DNA from: DATESN01 sp035270785
GTDB lineage: Bacteria > Bacillota > Clostridia > Lachnospirales > Lachnospiraceae
Length of the DNA stretch: 53,833 nt
Direction of reading: 5' to 3'
Assembly (NCBI GenBank): GCA_035270785.1
Contig: DATESN010000079.1
Span: forward strand, 1-53,833
The notes beneath the pieces are model-generated. The model worked only from the letters and a program-made list of their open reading frames with translations. It searched no databases and was not told the DNA's origin. Positions 9,592 to 18,405 of this stretch are shown here, piece after piece (position 1 is the first letter of the stretch; the number at the start of each line of letters is the position of its first letter). A program made the position numbers and the translations under genes.

Positions 9592-10359
9592 TTACTCAAA
9601 AAGCAGTTCTTCCAATTCTATTTCCACAGGACAGTGATCACTGCCCATAATATTGTTATGAATGATACTGTCTTTTATCTTTCTGTTCAGGGAATCAGAA
9701 ACTATAAAATAGTCAATACGCCATCCTGCATTATTTTCCCTGGCATGATACATATAGGACCACCACGTGTATGCTCCAGTTAAGGTTGGGTATAGAAATC
9801 GAAAGGAATCTGTAAAGCCGTTACTTAGAAGAATAGTCATTTTTTCACGTTCCTCTGTTGAAAAACCAGCATTTTTTGTATTTGATTTTGGATTTTTTAA
9901 ATCAATTTCTTCATGGGCAACATTTAAATCACCACATAGTATAACTGGTTTCAACTTATTTAAGCCAATCAAATAAGCCCTAAAATCATCTTCCCATTCC
10001 AAACGATAATCTAATCGTGCTAACTCTCGTTTGGAATTAGGAGTATAGACATTAACCAGATAAAAAGTTTTGAATTCCAAAGTGATGACGCGGCCTTCAC
10101 TGTCATGTTTTTCCATACCAATTCCATTTATAACGGATAAGGGTTCTATCTTTGTAAAAACGGCAGTCCCGGAATACCCTTTTTTAAAAGCGCTATTCCA
10201 ATATTGATGATAACCTTCAAAGTGGATTTCAACTTGTCCCTGCTGCATTTTTGTCTCTTGAATGCAAAATATATCAGCATTTGCATTCTTAAAAAAATCT
10301 TCAAAGCCTTTTGTTAAGCAGGCTCTTAAACCATTTACATTCCATGATATTAATTTCAA
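9592..10359 (-). CDS. xth: Exodeoxyribonuclease III (AP endonuclease)
   Basis: 255 residues when started at TTG 10359, which gives the usual family N-terminus MKLISWNVNGLRACL. A longer in-frame form from ATG 10416 would add 19 residues without family character. Metal and catalytic signatures are present: Asn7, Glu35 in IQETK, GDLNVA, and the C-terminal GSDHCPVEIEL. The enzyme nicks DNA at abasic sites and trims 3' blocks in base-excision repair. The ribosome site GGGGA lies 11 nt before the TTG, so the start is fairly but not fully certain. The gene converges on the GGDEF-EAL gene with a 30-bp gap. Confidence 0.92.
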   Translation of the reverse strand: MKLISWNVNGLRACLTKGFEDFFKNANADIFCIQETKMQQGQVEIHFEGYHQYWNSAFKKGYSGTAVFTKIEPLSVINGIGMEKHDSEGRVITLEFKTFYLVNVYTPNSKRELARLDYRLEWEDDFRAYLIGLNKLKPVILCGDLNVAHEEIDLKNPKSNTKNAGFSTEEREKMTILLSNGFTDSFRFLYPTLTGAYTWWSYMYHARENNAGWRIDYFIVSDSLNRKIKDSIIHNNIMGSDHCPVEIELEELLFE

Positions 10360-10557
10360 TATAATTTCCGTCCCCACGTTGCAAACGTGCCATTCATTCA
10401 AAAGTTGGATATGCAATTTTATTCAACTTCATATTACATTTAATTTTACCACAAATATTGGAACCTTAAAACGAGGAATTTTAACTTTCCAGGAATGGTT
10501 TCTGAATTGCTTTCGAAACCGGATCATAAATTTACTTTCGAAATCCAGAGATAAGCA
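10360..10557. other. Left part of the 403-bp gap before the chemoreceptor gene
   Basis: The gap between the exonuclease start and the chemoreceptor start is 403 bp. Its first 200 bases hold the divergent exonuclease leader and AT-rich sequence with no coding frame I would support; two TTTCGAAA-like words (10511-10518 and 10536-10543) are the only notable detail. The right part holds the tandem repeat and promoter listed next. After them, a TTGACA at 10664-10669 has no good -10 partner. Confidence 0.4.
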
Positions 10558-10602
10558 AAATAATGCCATGTATATGCAGTTTAAATAATGCCATGTATAT
10601 GC
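10558..10602. repeat. Two tandem copies of a 20-bp sequence next to a promoter
   Basis: Two identical 20-bp copies (10558-10577 and 10583-10602) contain AATGCCATGTATATGC and are separated by 5 bp, giving a 25-bp period. The second copy ends exactly at the -35 box of the chemoreceptor promoter. The placement fits paired binding sites for an activator, though the period is about 2.4 helical turns and not an integral number. A partial third match (CATGGTATAT, 10619-10628) overlaps the -10 region. Confidence 0.6.
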
Positions 10603-10631
10603 TTGACTATGGGATTATCATGGTATATAGT
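10603..10631 (+). promoter_or_regulatory. Sigma-A promoter of the chemoreceptor gene
   Basis: TTGACT (10603-10608), 17-bp spacer, TATAGT (10626-10631). The predicted transcript starts near 10638, giving a leader of about 125 nt. Confidence 0.7.
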
Positions 10632-10762
10632 ACAGAAAGAATAGATATAAATATAAGAAAATATTGACAATGGGGAATTTATATTTTTTTAAAAAAGAAA
10701 CTAATAAGAACACAAAAGAAACAGATAAAAAACAATAAACTTATATGAGGATGGGAGTACAA

Positions 10763-12751
10763 ATGAAAAGTATTAAAACAAAAATGGTCGTAAGTTTTTC
10801 AATATTAATTTTGGTATCATCATTAGTTTTAGGCCTTATTGCACTGATTAGCTCGGAAAATACAATGACAAAGGAGGCAGAAAAAACGCTTTCTTCAATG
10901 GCTTATGAAGATTCAAAATTGACATCTAGTCGATTGGAAACTCAAAAACGCACACTGGAAATGGTAGCGTTAAATAGGACCATTGTAATTATGAATTGGT
11001 TATCACAAAAAGCCTCATTGCAGGAATTTATTAGTGAAACAGATTTTTTAGATATAGCGGTTGTTGATTTAGATGGTACAGCACACTATTCAGACGGTAC
11101 TACTGGTAATCTGGCTGATGAAGATTATTTTAAGAAGGCATTAAATGGGCAAAGCGTTATTTCAGACGTTTTTATTAATGAAGTTACAAATGAACCAGAA
11201 TTTATTATAGCCACACCAATTTATAATACTGATAGAGTGGTGGGTGAATTGATTGGTTTTAGGGATGGAAATGTACTTAGTGAAATAGTTGAGGATACAG
11301 GATATGGGAAAGAGGGATATGGCTATATTATTAATTCAACTGGTACCGTAATGGCTCACCCAGATAAAGAAAAAGTTCTTAATCAGTTTTCACCTATTGA
11401 AGAAGTGAATAATGACACAAACCTACTATCCTTATCTAATCTTTTTCAAAAAATAATAGAGGAAAAGAAAGGTATTAGTAATTACCAAGATGGTGAAAAA
11501 AAGCTATATGCAAGTTACGACGTAATTGAAGGAACTGATTGGATCTTTGTTATAACAGCAGATCAAGATGAAGTTTTAGAAGCATTGCCAGCTTTGCAGA
11601 GAGTCATCTTTTTGGTTGCCGTTGTTATTTTAATCGTTAGTATTATAGCAACATATATCCTGGGTAATTCCATCGCAAAGCCAATCATTCGCACGGTTGG
11701 ACAAGCAGAAAAAATTGCTAATCTTGATGTATCGATTGATATTGATAAAAAATATGCAAGTAGGAAAGATGAAATAGGAATTTTATCAAGATCACTTCAA
11801 AATATAACCGGTAGTATTAGGGGAATTGTTGGGGATATAAGTAACTCCTCGGAGCAACTAGCGGCAGCTTCCGAAGAATTAACGGCAACATCACAGCAAT
11901 CGGCTAGTACTTCTGAAGAAGTATCTACTTCAATAGAGGAAATAGCAAAAGGTGCTTTTGATCAAGCAAAATATACCGAGGACGGAAGCATGAAAGCAAA
12001 TACACTTGGGGAAGCCATTGAAAAAGATCAAAATCACGTGAAAAGTTTAAATGAGATGATAAAAAAGGTTGTAGAAGCACTTAGTAATGGTCTTGTACAA
12101 ATAGAATATTTGTATGAAAAAACGGTACAAAATAATGAAGCATCAAAAAATATACAGGAAGTAATTCTAAAAACGAATAAAAGTTCCAATAGAATTGGAG
12201 AAGCAAGTCAAGTGATTTCTTCTATTGCAGAACAAACTAATTTGCTATCGTTAAACGCAGCTATAGAGGCAGCAAGAGCGGGCGAAGCTGGAAAAGGATT
12301 CTCAGTTGTGGCAGAAGAAATTAGAAAGCTTGCTGAACAATCAGCCTCATCCACAAAAGAGATTGATGAGATGGTGAGTGATCTACAAAAGAATTCCCAA
12401 GACGCCGTAAAAACAATTGAAGAAATGTCTACGATTATAGAAGAACAAACGGAAAGTGTACATGAAAATAAAAGAAGTTATCTTGCCATAGAGGAAGCAA
12501 TAGGAGCTGCTGAAACTGCAGTAATTCAATTAAATTCTTCAGGAGAAGAAATGGAAAAGATGAAAGCCGAAATATTAGATTCTCTACATAATCTTTCTAG
12601 TATAGCAGAAGAAAATTCAGCGGCAACGCAACAGGTAACAGCAGCAATGGAAGAACAGACAGCTTCCGTGGAAGAAATTGCAAATTCAAGTGAAGCGTTA
12701 GCCAGTCTTGCACAAGACTTACAAACCATTATTGCAAAATTTAGTTTATAA
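10763..12751 (+). CDS. Methyl-accepting chemotaxis protein with Cache sensor
   Basis: 662 residues. ATG 10763 is preceded by GGGAG at 5 bp; the ATG at 10745 is less well placed. Order of parts: membrane helix 1 (about 8-30), extracellular Cache-type ligand domain (about 35-275, with FIIATPIYNTD and GYGYIINSTGTVMAHPD), membrane helix 2 (about 281-303), HAMP (to about 357), then the long coiled-coil signalling domain. The conserved hairpin tip EQTNLLSLNAAIEAARAGE is intact near 490, so it should couple to CheA and CheW. Several Glu/Gln pairs suggest methylation sites. The ligand is unknown; small acids or amino acids are common for Cache domains. It is transcribed alone, with its own promoter and terminator. 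Confidence 0.93.
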   Translation: MKSIKTKMVVSFSILILVSSLVLGLIALISSENTMTKEAEKTLSSMAYEDSKLTSSRLETQKRTLEMVALNRTIVIMNWLSQKASLQEFISETDFLDIAVVDLDGTAHYSDGTTGNLADEDYFKKALNGQSVISDVFINEVTNEPEFIIATPIYNTDRVVGELIGFRDGNVLSEIVEDTGYGKEGYGYIINSTGTVMAHPDKEKVLNQFSPIEEVNNDTNLLSLSNLFQKIIEEKKGISNYQDGEKKLYASYDVIEGTDWIFVITADQDEVLEALPALQRVIFLVAVVILIVSIIATYILGNSIAKPIIRTVGQAEKIANLDVSIDIDKKYASRKDEIGILSRSLQNITGSIRGIVGDISNSSEQLAAASEELTATSQQSASTSEEVSTSIEEIAKGAFDQAKYTEDGSMKANTLGEAIEKDQNHVKSLNEMIKKVVEALSNGLVQIEYLYEKTVQNNEASKNIQEVILKTNKSSNRIGEASQVISSIAEQTNLLSLNAAIEAARAGEAGKGFSVVAEEIRKLAEQSASSTKEIDEMVSDLQKNSQDAVKTIEEMSTIIEEQTESVHENKRSYLAIEEAIGAAETAVIQLNSSGEEMEKMKAEILDSLHNLSSIAEENSAATQQVTAAMEEQTASVEEIANSSEALASLAQDLQTIIAKFSL

Positions 12752-12757
12752 GCATGT

Positions 12758-12800
12758 AGCCGTTATTCCTAACTGCATAAAGTTGGGATAGCGGCTTTTT
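12758..12800 (+). terminator. Terminator of the chemoreceptor gene
   Basis: AGCCGTTATTCCTAAC pairs with GTTGGGATAGCGGCT (one bulge) around an 8-nt loop, and is followed by TTTTT then ATTATT. Confidence 0.85.
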
Positions 12801-12916
12801 ATTATTCTTTTCGGGCGGATGACTATGATGTATATTTGTCTTATTAAAGATAATGTTCTGATATGGAGTATGAACAACTAAGCATAGATAACGTTAAATA
12901 GATAGATGGTGGTAAA

Positions 12917-13450
12917 ATGAAGGATACAGTTTCAATCAAGGAAGAAAATAAGGGTTATAAGGATTATGAACACTTAAAGAAAATGTTATATTTAGGAAGT
13001 CTTTATCCGATTATAATTTCAGTTGACAAGAATTTGAAGCAAAACCATATTGCTTTTGAAAAAGAGATTCTTCACTTATATAGTAAGGAAGATAGTGAAG
13101 AAGTAATAAAGAAAGCTCTTAAAAGATTTTATTATCAGGAGTGTAAAGCTTTAATAGAAGGAAGAATTCGTATTTATCAATCTGAATTTAAAACAAAGCC
13201 CCGTTCTATTAGAATTTCGGATAATAATAGTACTTGGGGTACGTGTAGTTCCAAATTTGAATTTACATTTCATTGGAAATTAGCAATGGCACCCATCGAT
13301 GTGATTAATTATGTGGTTGTACATGAAATGTGTCATATGGTTCATTTAAATCACGATAGATCTTTTTGGAGATTAGTGGGTAAAATGCTACCCAATTATG
13401 AAGAAAGAAAAAATTACTTAGCAAATTATGGACATATGATGGTTCTGTAA
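12917..13450 (+). CDS. YgjP/DUF45-type zinc metallopeptidase-like protein
   Basis: 177 residues, start ATG 12917. The metal motif is His136-Glu137-x-x-His140 in VVHEMCHMVHLNHDRSFW, with a third likely ligand at His146; this HExxH..NHxxxFW pattern marks the M48-like DUF45/YgjP family. The segment WGTCSSKFEFTFHWKLAMAP upstream is also typical. YgjP relatives have been linked to UTP pyrophosphatase activity, whereas others are unassigned. The protein is shorter than the usual length of about 230, with a reduced N-terminal part. No partner gene is evident on either side. Confidence 0.85.
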   Translation: MKDTVSIKEENKGYKDYEHLKKMLYLGSLYPIIISVDKNLKQNHIAFEKEILHLYSKEDSEEVIKKALKRFYYQECKALIEGRIRIYQSEFKTKPRSIRISDNNSTWGTCSSKFEFTFHWKLAMAPIDVINYVVVHEMCHMVHLNHDRSFWRLVGKMLPNYEERKNYLANYGHMMVL

Positions 13451-13504
13451 GAGAAGCTTAGGTTTATTTTATAAACATTTTATCAAATAATTAGGGAAAG
13501 TTAA

Positions 13505-13533
13505 TTGACATTATAGAAAACGAAATATATACT
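13505..13533 (+). promoter_or_regulatory. Sigma-A promoter of the oligopeptide transporter operon
   Basis: TTGACA (13505-13510), 17-bp spacer, TATACT (13528-13533). The transcript would begin near 13540, with a leader of about 130 nt in which I see no clear regulatory fold. Confidence 0.75.
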
Positions 13534-13672
13534 ATACCTAGTTATTAACTATGATATATAAGATAAACTATTTTAATAATATATGAAATACTTATTTGGA
13601 TTGATTTCATTTTCACATTTGTTAAAAGTATAATTAGTAATTAATATATCATAATGAGAAGAGGAGATTAAA

Positions 13673-15328
13673 ATGAAAAGAGATAGTAAAAAAATGAAGA
13701 AGATGATAAGTTTTTGCGTGGCTATTATCGTCGGAATTTCATTAGTGGGATGTGCCAGTACAAAAACCAATGAAAAAAATACATCAAAAGATACACAAAC
13801 AGAAAATAGTAACAATGAAAAGGTGGTAAATATCGGAGTTACGGATACATTAACAACTTTAAATCCAATATTAATGGATGGTGGAGAAATAAATAAGTAT
13901 GCCACAGGACTTATGTTTTTGCCGTTAGTTGATTTAGATTCTGATTTGAATTTTGAGTCAATGTTAGCAGATTCCATTACAACAGAAGATAACCTAAACT
14001 TTATTGTGCATATAAACGATACTGCAACATGGTCTGACGGTATTGCAATTACGGCGGATGATGTGGTGTTTACGGCGCTTCGTATTGCAAGCCCTGTAGT
14101 GGGGAATGTATCTATGATGTATTATGGATTTGTGGGTGTAGGAGAGGATGGTTTTGTGGAGGAAGGTGCCAAAAGTATACCTGGAATTGTGGCGCTAGAT
14201 GATAAAACAGTTCAATTTACCACAAAGTATCCAATGGCACTTACTACATTTGAAAATACGTATGCTAGATATTTACATACTTTACCAAAACATATTCTAG
14301 AAAATGTGTCTGAGGCTGAACTTGCAACATATGATTGGTTTAATCATCCAGATGTCGTAAGTGGTCCTTATATGGTCACAGATTTTGATGCAGATCATTT
14401 CATTTCCTACATTGCCAATGAAAATTATTGGCGGGGAACGGCTAATATTGATAAGTTAAATATTAAAATCGTTGATGGAAGTCAACTATATGCTGGATTA
14501 AAGTCAGGTGAAATTGATTTTGTACAACAAACCATGGGTCTTATTCCGCAAGAAGATTATGCTAGTGTAGAAGCTCTTGAAAATGTTCAAGAAATGTATG
14601 GATCACCAGTAACAAATCAGTCCGTATTTATTCAAACACAAAATGAAAATGTTTCTGATATTAAAGTAAGACAGGCAATTCTTTATGGAATAAATAGAGA
14701 ACTACTAGTAAGTGAACTATTAGGAGGAAGTGGAGAAGTAGTGGATGGATTTTTATCTTCGGCAAGTCCTTTTTATGACCCATCCATCGTACCTATAGAA
14801 TATAATCCTGAAAAGGCAAAAGAATTACTAAATGAAGCAGGTTGGGATGGAACAAAAACCTTGCGTTTCTATGTAAATTCTGGAGACAGCACATTTGTAA
14901 ATGGTGTTAGTGTGATTGCAGCACAACTGGGAACAATCGGAATAAAAGTAGAAATTCAAACCGTTAACTTTACAACGCTGATGACGGTAGCAGGTACTAA
15001 AGATTATGATTTATTAGCAGTTCAATATACCTATTCACCAATCGATCCTTATCCAGATGTAGATTGGTTATTAAGTGGTGAAGATAGCTGGACGGGGTAT
15101 TCTAATAGCAAAGTAAGTGAGGCATTAGCAGGAACACAACTAACAAGTGATGTAGAAGAGATAAAAAGTTTATACTCTACCATTGATCAAATAGTGCAGC
15201 AAGATGTTCCTATGTTTTCAGCATATGTAATTAAAGCCATGGGCGCTGTAAATAATAGAATGATAAATGCAACACCAAGTGTATACGGTTCCTTTAATCA
15301 TATTGAAAAATGGGATGTTTTAGAGTAA
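13673..15328 (+). CDS. Peptide/nickel ABC transporter substrate-binding lipoprotein
   Basis: 551 residues, family SBP_bac_5. The N-terminus carries a lipoprotein signal ending in LVGC, with Cys27 as the lipidated residue, then a Ser/Thr/Asn-rich linker. The body has family features such as WSDGIAITADDVVFT near 115 and VRQAILYGINRELLV near 330. ATG 13673 follows GAGGAGAT. It should sit on the outer face of the membrane and hand peptides to the permeases encoded downstream. It is the first gene of the operon, and a hairpin-U sequence after it probably limits expression of the downstream genes, as often seen for binding proteins. Ligand could be oligopeptides, dipeptides or a metal chelate. Confidence 0.92.
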   Translation: MKRDSKKMKKMISFCVAIIVGISLVGCASTKTNEKNTSKDTQTENSNNEKVVNIGVTDTLTTLNPILMDGGEINKYATGLMFLPLVDLDSDLNFESMLADSITTEDNLNFIVHINDTATWSDGIAITADDVVFTALRIASPVVGNVSMMYYGFVGVGEDGFVEEGAKSIPGIVALDDKTVQFTTKYPMALTTFENTYARYLHTLPKHILENVSEAELATYDWFNHPDVVSGPYMVTDFDADHFISYIANENYWRGTANIDKLNIKIVDGSQLYAGLKSGEIDFVQQTMGLIPQEDYASVEALENVQEMYGSPVTNQSVFIQTQNENVSDIKVRQAILYGINRELLVSELLGGSGEVVDGFLSSASPFYDPSIVPIEYNPEKAKELLNEAGWDGTKTLRFYVNSGDSTFVNGVSVIAAQLGTIGIKVEIQTVNFTTLMTVAGTKDYDLLAVQYTYSPIDPYPDVDWLLSGEDSWTGYSNSKVSEALAGTQLTSDVEEIKSLYSTIDQIVQQDVPMFSAYVIKAMGAVNNRMINATPSVYGSFNHIEKWDVLE

Positions 15329-15343
15329 TATAAAGAAAAGCAT

Positions 15344-15397
15344 AAAATGCAAAATGATGGAGTTATTTATTACAACACATTATTTTGCATTTTTATT
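15344..15397 (+). terminator. Intercistronic hairpin / partial terminator after the binding-protein gene
   Basis: A stem of up to 16 bp (15344-15359 with 15378-15393, one G-U pair) is followed by a T-rich tail (TTTTTATTT). It lies between the binding-protein gene and the first ATPase gene, so it probably acts as an attenuator or mRNA stabiliser and not as a full stop. Confidence 0.7.
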
Positions 15398-15432
15398 TAA
15401 AAAGAATAAGAAATAGGGATAGGAGAAGTCAT

Positions 15433-16425
15433 ATGTCACCTTTATTGGAAGTATCAAAACTTAAAACAGTTTTTGAAGGAGATTTTGGTCAGACTATAGG
15501 CATAGAAGACGTCAACTTTTTTGTTAATAAAGGTGAAATTCTTAGCATCGTTGGAGAATCAGGATGTGGTAAAAGCGTCACTTCTCTTTCAATAATGGGG
15601 CTTTTAGGTCGAGAAGGAAAAGTTGTACAAGGAAAGGTATTATTTAAAGGGAAAAACCTATTGAACCTTTCTGAAAAAGAATTAGATAACATTCGTGGGA
15701 ATGAATTAACAATGATCTTTCAGGATGCTTTGTCAGCATTAAATCCTGTATTTACAATAGGTAATCAATTAATAGAGAGTATTAGGGCCCACCTTTCCAT
15801 TACCAAGAAGCAGGCGAGAATTCGTGCCATACAATTACTTGAAAAAGTGGGGCTACCAGAACCTAGGAAGATTATGAAAAAGTATCCATTTACACTATCA
15901 GGTGGAATGTGTCAAAGAGTCATGATTGCTATGGCACTTTCCTGTAATCCTCAATTATTAATTGCAGATGAGCCAACAACCGCTCTTGATGTAACCATAC
16001 AGGCGCAAATAATGAACCTCCTACGAGAATTACAAAAGGAATTATCCATGTCAGTTATATTAATCACCCATGATATGGGGCTTGTTGCAGAAATGGCGGA
16101 TCGTGTTCTTGTTATGTATGCGGGTCAAGTGGTTGAAGAAGTAAGTGTAACCGATTTGTTTCATCATCCAGCGCATCCCTATACACAGGCTTTGCTAAAA
16201 ACAGTTCCAAGTATAAGGGATGGTTCAGATAGAATACTAGCGTCTATTGTAGGATCTGTACCAGAACATTATCAAGATATCAAAGGCTGTCGTTTTGCAA
16301 GTAGATGTCCTTATGTAGAAAAGAAATGTGAGGAACCACAAGAAATCAGACGGATTAGCAATGAACATTACGTAAGATGCCATCTTGCCGAAGAAATTTC
16401 ACTAAAACAAAAGAGGGGGATATAG
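15433..16425 (+). CDS. Oligopeptide ABC transporter ATP-binding protein (DppD/OppD type)
   Basis: 330 residues from ATG 15433, which has AGGAG 7 bp upstream; an earlier in-frame ATG at 15385 lies inside the terminator hairpin and is unlikely. Walker A GESGCGKS, signature LSGGMCQR, Walker B LLIADEP and the H-loop ITHD are all present. The C-terminal extension with GCRFASRCPYVEKKCEE is the usual cysteine-bearing tail of oligopeptide/dipeptide transporter ATPases. It pairs with the next ATPase to drive peptide import. The next gene starts 3 bp after its stop. Confidence 0.94.
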   Translation: MSPLLEVSKLKTVFEGDFGQTIGIEDVNFFVNKGEILSIVGESGCGKSVTSLSIMGLLGREGKVVQGKVLFKGKNLLNLSEKELDNIRGNELTMIFQDALSALNPVFTIGNQLIESIRAHLSITKKQARIRAIQLLEKVGLPEPRKIMKKYPFTLSGGMCQRVMIAMALSCNPQLLIADEPTTALDVTIQAQIMNLLRELQKELSMSVILITHDMGLVAEMADRVLVMYAGQVVEEVSVTDLFHHPAHPYTQALLKTVPSIRDGSDRILASIVGSVPEHYQDIKGCRFASRCPYVEKKCEEPQEIRRISNEHYVRCHLAEEISLKQKRGI

Positions 16426-16428
16426 GAA

Positions 16429-17448
16429 TTGAGTCACTCATTCGAAGAAACGCAAACACTGTTGGAAGTTGTTAATTTAAAAAAATATTATCCTGTAAAA
16501 GGTGGCATTATTAATCATACTGTAGCAAATATTAAAGCTGTTGATAGCGTTAATTTTTCCATAAAAAGAGGAGAAACATTAGGTTTAGTGGGGGAATCTG
16601 GTTGTGGTAAATCTACCATCGGTAAACAGATTGTGGGATTGGAAAAGCCTACAGAGGGATCTATATTTTATAGAAATCAGGACATGGTTCATCTATCTAA
16701 GATGAAATTAGCAAAAATAAGAACCAATTTGCAGATGGTATTTCAAGACGCCTATTCATCCCTAAATCCAAGAAAACATATATATGAAATACTGTCAACT
16801 CCAATGCTCTATCATAATATAGTTACTAAAAATAATGTTGAAAAAGAAGTAAATCGACTTTTAGATTTAGTTGGATTACCACAAAATAGCAAAGGACGTT
16901 ACCCCCATGAATTTTCGGGAGGTCAGCGTCAAAGAATCGGCATAGCAAAGGCATTATCTTTAAAACCAGAATTAATAGTTTGTGATGAGCCTGTGAGTGC
17001 ACTTGATGTTTCTATTCAAACACAGATTTTGAATTTATTACGACAATTACAAAAGGATCTAAATTTAACAAGCCTATTTATAGGTCATGGTCTAGGTGCT
17101 GTTAATTATGTAAGTGATAGAATTGCAGTGATGTATTTAGGTAAGATTGTAGAAATTGCAGAAGCAAAAGAAGTGTTTTCCAATCCATTGCATCCTTATA
17201 CCAAAGCAATTTGTGAGGCGGCACCTATTCCAGATCCTAGCGTGAGGAGGGAAAAAGCCATTCTTTTACAAGGAGAGATTGGATCCAATACAACATTGCC
17301 TAGCGGATGCCGTTTTCACCCTCGATGTAAATTTGCGATTGCCTCCTGTAGAATAGTGGAACCGGAATTGAAACCGATTACCCTAGGAAGCTCCCATCTT
17401 GTGGCGTGTGATGTTGTTCTAGCACAGAAGGGGGAAGTAAGCGCATGA
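16429..17448 (+). CDS. Oligopeptide ABC transporter ATP-binding protein (DppF/OppF type)
   Basis: 339 residues. The start is TTG 16429, with AGGGGGA 8 bp upstream. Walker A GESGCGKS, Q-loop QMVFQDAYSSLNPRK, signature FSGGQRQR, Walker B LIVCDEP and H-loop FIGHG are seen, followed by the cysteine-containing tail SGCRFHPRCKFAIASC. It is the second ATPase of the heterodimer. Its 3' end overlaps the permease start by 4 bp (ATGA), so the genes are translationally coupled. Confidence 0.94.
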   Translation: MSHSFEETQTLLEVVNLKKYYPVKGGIINHTVANIKAVDSVNFSIKRGETLGLVGESGCGKSTIGKQIVGLEKPTEGSIFYRNQDMVHLSKMKLAKIRTNLQMVFQDAYSSLNPRKHIYEILSTPMLYHNIVTKNNVEKEVNRLLDLVGLPQNSKGRYPHEFSGGQRQRIGIAKALSLKPELIVCDEPVSALDVSIQTQILNLLRQLQKDLNLTSLFIGHGLGAVNYVSDRIAVMYLGKIVEIAEAKEVFSNPLHPYTKAICEAAPIPDPSVRREKAILLQGEIGSNTTLPSGCRFHPRCKFAIASCRIVEPELKPITLGSSHLVACDVVLAQKGEVSA

Positions 17449-18392
17449 TTAAGTATATAATAAAACGAATTCTGATAGCGCTTCCAGTACTTATTGGTAT
17501 TACCATAGTAGATTATGCCATTATGAATATGGCAGGAAGTCCGTTAGAAATGCTAACAGGTCCTCGTGTTTCCCAAACGGCAGTGGAAGCAAAGGCAATT
17601 GCGTTAGGATTAGATCAACCAATTTATATACAATATTTTGTTTGGCTGAAACAGTTATTACACGGAAATATGGGATACTCTATAAAAAGCCACCTTCCAG
17701 TTGCTACTATGATATCCTCACATATGGGTCCTACTCTATTGTTAATGGGAGTATCTTTACTTGCTAGCGTAATTATTGCAGTACCAGCAGGAATTTATAG
17801 TGCTACACATCAATATTCAAAAAGTGATTATGCCATGGTAACCTTATCATTTTTAGGAACAAGCATACCGGGCTTTTTTCTATCATTATTACTCATCTAT
17901 TTATTTACCATTCAATTAGGTTGGTTACCTTCTAGCGGAATGAGATCTCTTGGAATAGATGATAGTATTATTGATCTTGTAAGACATATGATTATGCCTG
18001 TTATTGTTCTTGCAACCTCAATGGCGGGGAACAATATAAGATATATTAGAAGTGCGGTACTTGAAATCTTGCAAAAGGATTATCTTAGAACGGCCCGTGC
18101 AAAAGGAATTGGAGCATTTATGGTTATTAACAAACATGCATTAAGAAATGCCCTCATTTCTATTGTGACCGTCATGGGTATGCAAATTCCAGTATTGTTT
18201 GGTGGAGCTGTTATTATTGAACAAGTTTTTTCGTGGCCGGGGCTGGGTCTTATGACCATGAGTGCCATTACGAACCGTGATTATCCAGTTATTATGGGTG
18301 TATGTCTTTTATCAGCGATTGTAGTGCTTATGGCAAACTTATTAACGGATATTTTATATGCGGTAGTTGATCCTACCATTCAATACAAATAG
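17445..18392 (+). CDS. Oligopeptide ABC transporter permease (DppB/OppB type)
   Basis: 315 residues with about six membrane helices: one at the N-terminus (IIKRILIALPVLIGITIVDYA), then a block from about 100 to the end. The coupling-loop region DYLRTARAKGIGAFMVINKHALRNAL (EAA-like loop) is intact near 210-235. It overlaps the upstream ATPase gene by 4 bp. Together with the next permease it forms the membrane channel of the importer. Confidence 0.94.
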   Translation: MIKYIIKRILIALPVLIGITIVDYAIMNMAGSPLEMLTGPRVSQTAVEAKAIALGLDQPIYIQYFVWLKQLLHGNMGYSIKSHLPVATMISSHMGPTLLLMGVSLLASVIIAVPAGIYSATHQYSKSDYAMVTLSFLGTSIPGFFLSLLLIYLFTIQLGWLPSSGMRSLGIDDSIIDLVRHMIMPVIVLATSMAGNNIRYIRSAVLEILQKDYLRTARAKGIGAFMVINKHALRNALISIVTVMGMQIPVLFGGAVIIEQVFSWPGLGLMTMSAITNRDYPVIMGVCLLSAIVVLMANLLTDILYAVVDPTIQYK

Positions 18393-18405
18393 GGGAGGAT
18401 AAGTT

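Noticed and set aside
9568..9976. Plus-strand frames opposite exonuclease III
   Set aside because: They are antisense shadows of a gene with intact catalytic motifs and have no ribosome sites.
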